Made by a program: the position numbers and the translations under genes. A stretch of DNA of 64,000 nt from Massospora cicadina. Lineage: Eukaryota; Entomophthoromycota; Entomophthoromycetes; Entomophthorales; Entomophthoraceae. The notes under the pieces were generated by a model. The model ran no database searches and had not been told where the DNA came from. It saw nothing but the letters and a program-made list of their open reading frames with translations. Positions 54,430 to 64,000 of this stretch are shown piece after piece (position 1 is the stretch's first letter; each line of letters starts with the position of its first letter). The stretch is from the NCBI GenBank assembly GCA_022478985.1, contig JAKSZP010000195.1:84972-148971 (forward strand), in the 5' to 3' direction.

Positions 54430-56732
54430 CGGGAACGCCACTTATGGGGAGGGGGAGGGAACGTGTGAAGGGGCCGTAGCAACTATTGAGCACGTGTGGA
54501 GGAAGGGGTCTGATTTCATGAACCATACTGGGAACCAGGAGGAGACCAGCTGTCGGCAACGCGGTGGGAGGTATCCAAACATCCACACTTGAAAGTGATC
54601 CACCAAATGAGACCGGAATCTGTGGACAGCTTCAGGGAGGGTGGGGATGGATCCGGCGATGGCATCTAAGACAATCGTGTGGATGGTCCACATGGCGATT
54701 GCAACCACCAAAGCATGAAGGGAGGGCGGAAGGGGGGAGGCCATTGATGAATCAAACATATCTCTTACCAGACTGAAGGGATGCGTTTGATCCTGGCCCA
54801 GAAGACGTTGAACTTCGCGCCATATCACTTTAGAGGTGGGGCACTTCTCCAGGCGGTGGAACAGCGTTCCATACTGGCCACACACGACACAGGATGAGTG
54901 TAAAGCGTTAGAGCGCTCAGCTGTATGATACACCCGCCTCAGGCAACGCCACACATGAGAGCGGACTTGAGGCTGCAACAGAGGATGGTGTGCGTATTTC
55001 CAGATAGTCTTTTGGGTCTCAGTGGAATAAGGGATGTCCATCATGTCCAGGTAGTCCACCCTGGATAGGACATGGGGTCGAATGGGGATCACGCCATCAT
55101 GGATGGGTAGCCCCTGTACCTCTTGTGTGAACTGAGGAGAGAGGCGGCCTCTTTCGGGTTGTATGTCCACTAATACAAATTCTCCACTCTGCGCTTCGCA
55201 TGAAGAGTAGGATTCGTTTGTAGTGGGTTTTAGTCCCGTGAGGACCTGTGGCCGATGTGTGTGATGCGAGGTATTTCATCAGGGAGTGGGGCTCTGATGG
55301 ATTGTTGAGGCCCAAGGCTCAGGAGAAGTTGGAGCGGGCTGCGCGGGACCAGTGTTGGGATGGGAGTGTAGGAGCGGTGACGGCCGCGATCCAGGTGCCC
55401 AGGATCTTGGCAGCATGGGCTTTGAAGTCAAGCAGGCCCATGCCACCTTGATGATGAGGGCCAAACATGACCTCTAGCGTACTGGTGGAGGGCGGCCTGA
55501 CCAAAGCCATCCTTGCAGCAAAGCATAGAGGGATTTGAAGAAGCTTGGGGAGAAGGGGATGGCGTGGGCTCCAAACCAGACTTTGGATAGGAGCATAGAG
55601 TTGGCAAGAACAACCCTGCCAGTGAGGGTAGTAGGGTGGGCTTTGAGAGAGGCGATTCGCTTCGTCACGTTGTCCAGTATATGGCACTCCATTACTGCTG
55701 ACGCATATCCGCCTGCCTCCAGCCACACGCCCAGATGGCGCACCGGTCCTATGGTAGGACGTGGCACGAAGGGGAGCACCAGTGGAGCGGTGTGTGTTGA
55801 GTTAGTAAGGCGTGGACGTGGGCGAGCAGATGGGCTGGGTTGGGAACTAATTACTGGGGCCCAGCAGTTCTGAAACTGACCAAGGAGGATGATTTCGGTT
55901 TTGGAGGCGTTCAGTGCCGCGTTGCTTACCTGGGAATATTCCTGGATGAGGGCTTCACGCGCATGCATCTTTGTTATTAGACACCCTCACCACGCAATCA
56001 TATGCAAATGCCATCATCTTGACTGGGGTTTGGCCTGGCACATGGACCCCAGTGAGTTGGTCATTCACATTTCGCAGTAGTGGGTCAAGGCTGAAGTTGT
56101 ATAGGAGTGTGCTGAGGGGGTCCCCTTGTTGCAAGCCCCTTTGAGGGCGGACTACTTCTGTTAGGAAGCCTGGGCCATGCACTGCCATTGTCGCAGATTC
56201 CGTGAGCAGCATTACCCAGTTTATGAAGCGGGGGGTAGGCGGAATTGATGGAGGCAGGCCCTTAGGTATTCCCAGTTTACTCTATCATAGGCCTTTTGTT
56301 GGTCCAAGAATACCAGTGCCCCAGAGGCTGTGGACTGACATTATCCACGGAGTGCACGTTATATCAAATTGACCTTCTGGGGATGAAACCGAATTGTTAT
56401 GGGGAGATGGTGGCAGATGCTACAGTCCCTAAACGGTTAGCCATGATTTTTGTTAAAATTTTGGTGTCTGTGTTTGTTAGAGAAATGGGGCGCCAGTTGG
56501 CTAAGTCAAGCTTATCCCCTTTCTTGAAGAGTGTGACAGTAAAGGCCTCATGTCCTCCTGGTAGGAGGCGCGTTTCCAACAGGCTTTGGTTAAGTGAGGC
56601 TAGCATTATTGGGGATATATATTTGAAATATTTTTTGTAGAACTCATATGGAATGCCATCTGGGCCTGGGCATTTTTGGTTTGGCGCACCACGAATGGCT
56701 GTCCATAATTTGTTTAGAGTAATTAAATTCAT
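54430..56732 (-). pseudogene. LINE-A2 ORF2 RT and C-terminal Cys motif
   Basis: Frame 56397-56732: NQKCPGPDGIPYEFYKKYFK, LANWRPISLTNTDTKILTKI. The next part (QQKAYDRVNWEYLR) is frameshifted near 56250. Frame 55955-56212 has VRPQRGLQQGDPLSTLLYNF and MMAFAYDCVVRV: the FADD box is F-A-Y-D, losing one catalytic Asp. The C-terminal frame 54442-55170 encodes CVVCGQYGTLFHRLEKC near 54840-54900, a probable zinc motif, and ends with a helical tail. Confidence 0.88.
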
Positions 56733-58077
56733 TATTTCCGGGTATCAGAAAATAGTGCAGATATGAGCTCAGTCAAGAAATTCTACCATTTCAGCTGGCT
56801 AAATTGGTTCAACTTGGTATAACTCAGAGTGATATTTTTGCATTTCGATTGCCACTTCAGCTGGTATGTCCACAATAGAATTATCTGATCTTCGCACCTG
56901 TGTGCAGGCCACGCTCTGGCGTGGTGCAAAAATTTTTTTAAAGAAGTATGAGGTGCACTTGTCGCCTTTAGTGATGCATGTGGCCCTGTATTGGACACAA
57001 ACCCAATGTTTGTGTTGCCTTTTGAGTGCATTGAGGTGGGCAGCTGCCTCCGCCCAATTCCGGCCCCATGCAGGGCTGTATCCTGTGGCTGGAATGTTGG
57101 ACTCCAAGTGGGCCAATCCTGCCAGAGTGCACGAGATAACTGCCAATGTGGCTCATGAGCGTCTGGAGGAGAGATGGTGATAGTGGCAGATGGTGTCCTC
57201 TTTGAAAGTTGCCCATGTGGAAATGGGGTCCGCACAAAATGGTGCAACAAACGATTTTGCCAAAGTTGCCTCTTCCACCCACGTGGAAAATCCTTGCGAC
57301 GCAAGCTCAGGGGGGCAGATTTTGCACCAATATGGGGTCTTTGCAACTGTGACAGGTAAGTGGTAGGTTATCGAGACCAGTCGGTGGTCAGAGAATTCCA
57401 TTTTCTTTGTTTTGAAGTGGGAGATGTGGGGTTGGAATTTCGCCGGTGTTAGAATAAGGTTGATGCAGGTCATGGACCTTCATTGGCCGTTGTGGATGTG
57501 GGGACGCATCATGTTTTCAAGCAGTGGGGCATGTCATGGCAGTGCATCCATTAACCAAAGGGTGGCTTTTAGAATGCGTAGTTCTATGTGACCCTGTGGG
57601 GCGTGGGGTGAAGGTGGCCACCGGTCCGTTGGTGAGGTTAGCCAACAGTTCATGTCACCAACTAGGAAAGAATCAGGGGGTAGTGGGAGGGATTTGATTG
57701 ACGAGAAAAATTCCTGACGCTTGTGTGCACCGTTTGGGGCATAGATGTTGACATTTGTGTGTGCAACGTCAGCCCATGAGAAGGTGACGATGAGCACTCG
57801 GCCATTTAGGAATGTTTCTTAGGATGTGAATTTCAAAAATTATTTTTCCTAATTAGCACCCCACAGTGCTTGGACCAAAAGGATAGGGATGGGAGAAGCA
57901 TTGTTTTCCAAGCTTCCTTGGAACCTCATGGACAGTGGGACTCCTGGATGGCCAGGATATCCATGGGTAAATTGTGTTGTAAAAAACTCAGTTTCCTAGC
58001 CCAGGATGGGGAGGCCTTGAGTCCGGCGATATTTAACATCCCTAGAGTGAAGGTTTCCCCCATCGCACCTTAGGTGC
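56720..58077 (-). pseudogene. LINE-A2 ORF2 endonuclease
   Basis: Begins GILNIAGLKASPSWARKLSF and MDILAIQESHCP near 57930-58040, then 57534-57797 VNIYAPNGAHKRQEFFSSIK with FLVGDMNCWL. The frame shifts to 57153-57473, where KMEFSDHRLVSITYHLPVTV is the terminal block. The linker to RT (56783-57346) is frameshifted. Residues of the active site are visible (N of IYAPN, D-N of GDMN, S-D-H). Confidence 0.85.
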
Positions 58078-58079
58078 GA

Positions 58080-59564
58080 GGGGGTGGGCCCAGGGGCCCA
58101 CCAGCCTCTTCCAGGTCCCCACGGGCTTTCACAGAAGCGCGGGTGTTAGCAGCAACGCTATTGGGGTTTTTGTTAATTTTTGTGGAAAGAGTCACATTGG
58201 CTTTAGCCTTCACTTTTTGTTTTCCTGACGTCGGACGAATTTTTTGTGATACAGATGAGTTTGGTGCACCGTCAAGTGTGTCAAAAAAAATTTTTTCAGT
58301 TGGAATAGTTCCTAAGTTGGTTTTGACTGGAGCTTGGGTGCAGCGATTGGGTGAGATCGAATCTCCCATCAGATCCTCAGATTGAGTGGCCCACTCAGCA
58401 TGGGCTTCCCAATCTGATTGGATGATGAATTCCTGAGTCACTTCCGCCGCGATGGTCTCCATGTCCTCTTGGCGTTGTGAGTGTGGTATGGTGGTGGTGG
58501 CCTTGGCCGGTTCCTTGGCCGCGGCCCTATAGGCCTGCTTAGCCTTCTTCCACTCCTGCGGGGAGATGGGCTTTAAAAATAGGTAGCAGCCTTGTGCTCC
58601 CCACGGGAAAGCCTCCTTGGTGCTTGCGGTTGGTTTGTAGTGCACCTTTCCGCTGGCCATGGCCGCTGAGGGGTTCTCTTGGAATGTGACGCCCTCCTTG
58701 ATGGGGATGCATGCACCTTATGGCCGAATGTGTCACAGTGGGTGCAAATGGGGGGCGCGCTGTCCACGGTCACCCAAAATGGGTGGGTGGTATGCCCTGT
58801 GATATCAATAAAAGTGGAGTGCAGGATCTGGGTTAGGTCCTTCATGATCTCCTCAGTTGGGGTCAGAGCTGCGATGGCTTTGCCAGTGCACAGGTGTGGC
58901 ATCAGCATGAAGCGTTGCATTTCAAAAGATTGTATTTCGCCATATATGGTGAGACCATCTTTCAGGTGTTGCTCCAAAATGTCACATTTTACTGTAGTAG
59001 GCAAAAAGTCAAACGTGAGGAAAATTTGGTTTGATTTTGTCTTCTGGTGCATTTGGTTTTGACAACCCATTGCCCTTTGGGGAGGCTGACAACTATGTGC
59101 ACCACTGCAGCCTCATCTGCTGCTATTTTGCTTTTGGAACCTAGGTCCAACCAACCGTGTGACAAGGAGTGAGGTGCGTGTACACCGCGGTCAGGAAAAT
59201 TTTGTGTACATCTTCACAAAATTTTTTCCCACAAGGCCGTTTTTTGGATGTCCAGATACACACGGACTCCAAATTCCACTGATGAAAGTGGCTGGGAGTG
59301 TGGCGTGTTGATGTACTGGTTGCATCGTGCTTGCCACGCGAGTATCTCTGGGAAATTGTGACCGCTGGTTTTTTGAGATTTTTGTCTATTCCGCCAGATT
59401 CTCCAGGGCGTTTTCAAACGTTGGAGGCCGCGGGCCTTCCGCCTGCTCCTCTTACCTTGCTTGCCCAATTGCTCCCTGACATGGGCGCAGACTAATCTCC
59501 TCTGTGAGATTATCAAACTAGATTTAGTCTTGAATTGAATAGGTTGCAAAAGTGTTTGCAACAA
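58080..59564 (-). pseudogene. LINE-A2 ORF1
   Basis: First frame 59214-59564, basic at its start (LGKQGKRSRRKARGLQR). After a stop and shifts, 58573-59070 has IFLTFDFLPTTVKCDILEQH and LMPHLCTGKAIAALTPTEEI, as in LINE-0. SAPPICTHCDTFGHKVHA near 58725-58770 is the zinc knuckle with the last Cys position altered (Ala-Ser). A further shift leads to the Ala/Lys-rich frame 58070-58660 ending GGPLGPPPRT at 58070, close to the ORF2 start. Confidence 0.83.
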
Positions 59565-59578
59565 GAAAGAAAAGTTGT

Positions 59579-59594
59579 AGAATTAATCAGTTTT
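59579..59594 (+). repeat. Right target-site duplication of LINE-A2
   Basis: AGAATTAATCAGTTTT, identical to 54291-54306. Confidence 0.92.
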
Positions 59595-60550
59595 AAATGG
59601 GTTGAAGCTGTTGCTCTCCGCTCAAACTGTTAAAGCTACCACAATCTTCCTACAACAGTATATCTTCACTTGGCAAGGTTGCCTCCAGGTCCTATTTTGT
59701 GACAATGAGAAAAATTTCACCTCCATAGTGTTAAGATCCTGGCTACCTCCCTAGTAGAACTACAATTCTTCTTGGCCCCATAAAATTCTTCTACTAATGG
59801 TGCTTTAGAAATAGCAAATGGAAACTTGGTTTCTATATTACAATAATGGCTGTCTCAGACCCTCTATACTGGGGTTTTTTGCCTAGTGCACTTATGGCTT
59901 ATCATATTAGCTACCATAAAATCCAGAAATTGTCTCCTTTACATGTCTTATATGGTCGGGAACCTGGAGCAATTGTCTTCTATCTAAAGACGTCTTCTCT
60001 GCTAGGACTGAAGATCTTAAAACCCATAAAGATTAGCCTAACATATAAATTAGCTACAGTCTAGTTCGACAACTAATTTGGCAAAAATGTCACTCAAGAA
60101 GCCTTAGAGCTAATGATCATAGACTACCCTTACCTTCCTTACAAATATCAGTTTTATGTTATATTTCACAATCACATCACCCCCCAGACTCAGCAAGCTT
60201 AGGTCCATTTGAGAAAACCCTTCTTTGTCACATATAAGTGGTGATGAATATTCCATCTAGTCTCTTGCCTCTGGAGACACTATCAACAGGGTCTATGGAT
60301 GATTTCTACGCCCTTTTTCTCCCCCCCCAAAATTCATGAATCTGGTAATGTCAAAAAATTAGACATCCAGCTAGTTAAGAAGAATGTCTTAGTGGAAAAA
60401 CGTCTGAAATTTAATAATATGTTCCAGTCTAGTCCTTGCAGAATTCGTTCATTAAGAGTACTGATCTTACTCCTCACATCTGGCTAAAAAGCTTAATCAA
60501 ATTGAGGAGGTTACTATAAAACCTGGCAGAATATGTGAACTGATAAAGAA
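59595..60550 (+). pseudogene. Element F integrase core and C-terminus
   Basis: Resumes at WVEAVALRSQTVKATTIFLQ (end of the first DDE block), then FTWQGCLQVLFCDNEKNFTS with the second Asp (near 59695-59720). NGALEIANGNLVSILQ has the Glu (59798-59850) after a shift. ALMAYHISYHKIQKLSPLHV at 59890-59950 is the usual post-core block. The basic C-terminal part near 60330-60480 (LDIQLVKKNVLVEKRLKFNN) is of uncertain frame. Many stops. Confidence 0.78.
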
Positions 60551-60559
60551 GGTCGCCCC

Positions 60560-60795
60560 TGCACTAACTTGAATTTAGTGCTACTCCTAAGAGAAAACCA
60601 CCCCGTTATATTTGCCTGAAGGGGGTTTCAGGAAACAAAGATATGGTACCCACCAATGACCAAATAGGACATCCAGTAATTGGCAAAAATCAAAATGACT
60701 CAAGATGCCTGATTGGACCAGTTAGAAAATCATCACCACATGGATTTTTCATACCTGCTATTGACCCAAAACTCAAAAGAAAATTCTATTGAGGC
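60560..60795 (+). pseudogene. Open stretch after element F integrase, unassigned
   Basis: One frame runs from about 60570 to a stop near 60790: LEFSATPKRKPPRYICLKGV, then GNKDMVPTNDQIGHPVIGKN and SSPHGFFIPAIDPKLKRKFY. It is basic and Pro-rich at the start. It may be a C-terminal tail of the F polyprotein or unrelated. No family was recognised. From 60796 to 60959 the sequence is AT-rich with nothing I can name. Confidence 0.4.
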
Positions 60796-60974
60796 AAGAT
60801 TTTTAAAAGCTCTGATATGCTAAGCTATCAATTACTTAATTATGCCACCATTTGCCTAACCTAAATTTCACTTACATCTCACTATTATCCCTCAATAGCA
60901 TAAATACTAAGAGGTGAAAATTTAACAGTGTATTGGTTTTATACCCATTTTTATATTAATATTACCAAACTTAA

Positions 60975-61105
60975 GGGTGGTTAGCCTGGTAGGTAAAACT
61001 GATTCCACCCCAGTGTAGGTTTTGAACTTGAAACCTGTACTGGCTAGAAAAATTCTCAGTGTGGTATATTTGTCCCAAGGTCAACCAACCTCGAATTTTA
61101 TATGT
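60975..61105 (+). mobile_element. SINE-2, second tRNA-derived SINE copy
   Basis: GGGTGGTTAGCCTGGTAGGT at its start matches SINE-1. The stretch ACTGGCTAGAAAAATTCTC and GTGGTATATTTGTCCCAAGG are shared too. B-box-like region TTTGAACTTGAAACC near 61020. It ends CTCGAATTTTATATG without the LINE-B-like tail of SINE-1. Flanked by TATTACCAAACTTAA (60960-60974) and TATTATCAAACTTAA (61106-61120), one mismatch in 15. Confidence 0.83.
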
Positions 61106-61120
61106 TATTATCAAACTTAA

Positions 61121-61703
61121 AAACTTAATTGGTGGTTTATTTTCCTCAGAGCTTCAGTAGCGGTTAAGAGCTTTAATACCTCAACAACCACTATATTGTT
61201 GGAATCCTGTTCCCAAATGCACCAGCGAGCACCAGAGTGCCAGGATTTTAATACTTTCAATTCATATAACAAATATCTTGCAATTTGGAGATCTCCTGAA
61301 TCCACTACCTCAAAAAAACCATGAATGCCAAACCCTTCCCTTTCCACAGCACCTTTAAAGCAACCTCCTTACTCAACGTAATCCCAACTCTCACAAAGTC
61401 TAACCCACATGATTTCAATATCTTAATCAGCTGTTGCTATGAAAATAATATCAGTTATCAAGAAGATCAGATGACCTTACAGATGGGAAGAGATAATGGT
61501 TAAATTACTTAGGAAACGAGGATGATCAATGAATTTCTCCTTGTGAATCCTAGTAATAATGAATCCCTTTTTGTTTATCATCGGTACTATAAATAGTACT
61601 GATTTATTTTAAATAAAGTACTTCTTCCAGAGAAATTTATTAGTCATCTTTTTTCCATAAATTCTATGTTTCAATGGACAAAGTCTCATTAGAGCTGCAT
61701 ACC
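61121..61703. other. Unassigned stretch between SINE-2 and element I
   Basis: Both strands have short open frames: minus 61117-61347 (FGIHGFFEVVDSGDLQIARY, then LLYELKVLKSWHSGARWCIW) and plus 61321-61503 (FKATSLLNVIPTLTKSNPHD). The minus one reads like protein but I recognise no domain. It has no visible link to gag-pol. It may be the only non-retrotransposon sequence in the window. Function unknown. Confidence 0.3.
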
Positions 61704-62900
61704 TTAAAGCCCTGCCCTCATATTCTCACATTGCCAGTGATCTCTCATTAGTAATCTGAAAAGCATCCTTTGTTTTTGAGCGACAGTAGGGTTTAATTTT
61801 GAAGGTATAGCAAAACTGGTATCCATTTTGTATAGTTCGCCCATGCAGAGGTCATAGTCGTTGGATCCAGTACTAAATACATAACTGAACTTGTCCAACA
61901 ACTCATCAAGCTCTTTTTGCTGTTTAGGGGTCATATTCTCAAACCAGAGCTTATCAGGATACCATATGACATGTAAAGATTCAATATCTTGGCAGCTAAG
62001 CAATTGAGCCAGTGCAACATCTTGTCCCTTTTTGACTTTGATAAATTGAGCTTTGATATTTCCCAAGCTGACGCTTAACTCTTCAGAGTAGTTTGTTTAA
62101 TAGAACCCTGATAAAACTCTAAATTCCTGCTTGTGGATTCTGACATAATTGTAGACTTCCATGTGTTATCTGGGGAATATTCACATTAACCGACAGGGTC
62201 ATCTGGCATTATTCACCTGGTCAATCTCTATAATCTCAGTAGCGCTCAGAGGAAGCCCTTTTTTCAAGCTAATAGTAGGTGGCACTGCTTCACAATATTC
62301 TTGATTAGGGTTTAATGGATGGGTTAGATAGATTTAATCATTTCAAACAACCTTGTTCATTGCTTCTGCAAATTTGACATCTTCATCCTTAAATTGCCAG
62401 TGGAAGTTGGTAACTCAAGATGCTCAAGCTTCTGGATGTGAAATCAATCTTCGCTCCAAACTCCAGGAGGAACTTCATCCCAATCAAGAAGACATTGTGG
62501 TCATTTCCTAAACCAATGCCAGTGCCATAAGGACCATGCGCCCAAAGCATAAGGATAGTGCTGAATAGTCTCCTTATGCGTGGATAACATCTGGTCCTTC
62601 AGTTTGGTACTTCATATTATAACTAATATCAGGCATGGTTCTCAGCTTCTTAATGAGATTAGAGGATCTGATTTTAACTGGATCCCAAGTATCCAGTATT
62701 GGTAAGATGCGCATTTTCTGTATTATTACTTCCACTTTCATAACAATCTTGTCAAAAGGGTAATTTGGTCAGTATGTACGTATTGGATTCATCAAACTGT
62801 CTGAGAGCAGCAGCTCTCGTTGTAGCTTTGAAAGTATCTTAGTCGTTAAGCTCCAAGTTCTTGAAGTTTAGCCAAAACCATCTGCTCTCTTTCTTCAAAT
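61704..62900 (-). pseudogene. Element I protease and pre-RT linker
   Basis: The linker frame 61704-62066 (120 codons) reads KKGQDVALAQLLSCQDIESL, then KELDELLDKFSYVFSTGSND. FSYVFSTGSNDYDLCMGELY matches the conserved FS-IFSTGPHDYG segment of D. Upstream, 62690-62740 reads ILPILDTWDPVKIRSSNLIK: the D-T-G triad is D-T-W, so the protease is dead. The rest is stop-rich. Confidence 0.75.
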
Positions 62901-62999
62901 AATTTATGATCCAGGTAGCTGATTTTCTTGCGCCAGGTATATATTGCTCAATTTGGATCCACCATTGCTGTAGACACTTAATCTAGCAGGCATAGTCAC

Positions 63000-64000
63000 C
63001 ATTCTAGGAGCTCTTAACATGTGGCATACTGAACTGTCCAAATTATTATCTTTGTGATCATTTTCACGCTCAGTGTGAAGATCCGCCCAGTTTACAGCAT
63101 TGGGAGTATCTTCTAAGAGGTGGTTTCCTTATTTTTAGGAGCAAGTAACAACCAAGATCAGTAGATGTTTTCTGGTTTGTGGCACTTATTGCAGGTTAAC
63201 TCTCAATGAGGAAAGTGCTCAGGTGGTTTATAACTCTTTTCCTTTAATTTAAACCTTTACCATTAGCAACAAAGACATCCTTGCCAATTCTTCAAGGAGG
63301 TGTTTCCATGGCTTTGTAATCCATTTTAACGTCCCATGTATGTCATGTAAAGCTTCCTTAAGAATTTATGATGAAGTCACGCTCTTTACACTAAAGTTAT
63401 ATAAATTTTAAAGTTGAGATGCACCTCCAAAGATCTCAGCAAAACAGTTTTTGTGGTAATTAATAGTTCTTATAGTCCATAATTATTGAGACTTAAGATA
63501 GTAATGAGAGGTGTAATTTGCGACTGACTCATTTGTGCAAATTTTCATAAAGAGGAACTCTTGCTTCATAATTTGGAAGACTTGTTCACTATAGAACTCT
63601 GAAAGTAGGAAACTCTTCAGACAAGTTATAGTTAGTCCATGCCATAGGTTTATGCTAAGGATCTCCTGAGCTTGCTGCTCATACACCCTTTCGCATAGAG
63701 CCTTTTGGTAATTGCTAGTGCCATCCATGCTGTTCTCATGCATCTGGAGGAAACCAGCAATTTTTCTTTTGTTAGGTGTTTCAGAATTTGAGATGACAAA
63801 TGGATCGAATTCCCCACCTCCAGATCGAGCTGCACCAATCAGTTTCTGAACCTATCCAAGCAAAATTGGCTTCAGGAACCTCCTATCCAATTAATGAGTC
63901 ATTTGGGGCGGCGTTTCCACCAATTTGGTCATGTAGGCGGCACAATCCATGAGGATGCCCATGAGGCAGCCATTCTTGAAGATCAGAAAAAGCCTGAATG
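63000..64000 (-). pseudogene. Element I gag
   Basis: Frame 63483-63743: MHENSMDGTSNYQKALCERV, then FQIMKQEFLFMKICTNESVA and NYTSHYYLKSQ, matching the gag core pattern of a hydrophobic, basic stretch followed by ESV-YT. TCNKCHKPENI near 63150-63200 may be the start of a CCHC knuckle that has lost its His. Broken in several places and cut by the window edge. Confidence 0.65.

Larger units (their letters stand above)
54307..59578 (-). mobile_element. LINE-A2, full-length LINE in Gypsy F integrase
   Basis: 5.27 kb between exact 16-bp duplications. The minus strand begins CTACAACTTTTCTTTC, has ORF1, then ORF2, and ends CCCACAATAAATTAAAATT. It is the same family as LINE-A1 and supplies the empty site for SINE-1. 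Many stops and a mutated FADD show it is not autonomous now. No RNase H domain was seen; the ORF2 order is endonuclease, RT, C-terminal Cys motif. Confidence 0.93.
43450..60590 (+). mobile_element. Ty3/Gypsy element F, outermost host, in three pieces
   Basis: Plus-strand Gypsy with protease, RT, RNase H and integrase spread over 43450-46312, 53817-54306 and 59595-60590, split by element E and LINE-A2. At both joints the reading continues sensibly: RNase H end LPVLNLVNSELE after E, integrase WVEAVALRS after the LINE. The gag and 5' LTR are missing, presumably left of the window beyond G. No 3' LTR was identified. It is the most decayed coding sequence here, as expected for the oldest layer. 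Confidence 0.78.
61704..64000 (-). mobile_element. Ty3/Gypsy element I, fragment on minus strand
   Basis: Read right to left it shows gag (63483-63838 and beyond the right edge), a degenerate knuckle, protease and pre-RT linker. It stops at 61704, before the RT blocks. No LTR is visible, and the right end is outside the window. It differs in sequence from A-H and so is another family or very old. Confidence 0.75.

Noticed and set aside
54410..59062. Plus-strand open frames over LINE-A2, up to 127 codons
   Set aside because: They lie antisense to LINE ORF1/ORF2 whose motifs are clear on the minus strand.
1..64000. CRISPR array, prokaryotic operons or phage genes
   Set aside because: No regularly spaced repeats and no bacterial gene organisation; all recognisable coding sequence is eukaryotic retrotransposon.

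Overview
The window is a dense graveyard of retrotransposons nested inside one another. I see no convincing host gene, RNA gene, CRISPR array or prokaryotic feature. All coding sequence I can identify is Ty3/Gypsy gag-pol or LINE ORF1/ORF2 (APE-type endonuclease plus reverse transcriptase), nearly all broken by stops and frameshifts. This points to a repeat-rich eukaryotic genome. A fungus is my best guess from the LINE ORF1/zinc-knuckle style and the Gypsy pol style, but that is a weak inference. Element labels (A to I, LINE-0, LINE-A1/A2, LINE-B) are my own. Layout, outermost first. F (+), the apparent outer host, holds protease, RT and RNase H at 43450-46312, the RNase H end at 53817-54306 and integrase at 59595-60590. 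G (+) lies inside F: RNase H/integrase at 11256-12178, the integrase end at 25210-25645, and its 3' LTR split into 25646-25833 and 43044-43449. Three elements sit in G. A (+, about 2866-11255) carries LINE-A1 in its RT, and LINE-A1 carries a SINE. H (-, 12179-25209) carries complete element B (17792-24780). C (+, 25834-43038) carries D (-, 30724-39339), and D's 5' LTR is split by LINE-B. F also holds an 18-nt LINE tail, element E (-, 46313-53816) and full-length LINE-A2 (-, 54307-59578). The left edge is a LINE (LINE-0, -) inserted in A's gag. The right edge holds a second SINE copy, an unassigned stretch and a minus-strand Gypsy fragment (I). Most joints are supported by target-site duplications or by reading frames that resume across the insert: TGAGT for B, TCAAC for C, GCACC/GCAAC for D, 19 bp for LINE-A1, 14 bp for LINE-B, 16 bp for LINE-A2. 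The A-in-G and G-in-F placements rest on the right-hand joint only, because the left joints lie outside the window. A, E, G and H share one LTR family; B, C, D, F and I look like other families. Most unusual observations: a GC-rich decayed reading frame lying antisense between integrase and the 3' LTR of E, with a second antisense-rich spacer at the same place in B; a tRNA-like SINE sharing its 3' tail with LINE-B; and an insertion of only 18 bp of that tail flanked by a 17-bp target duplication.
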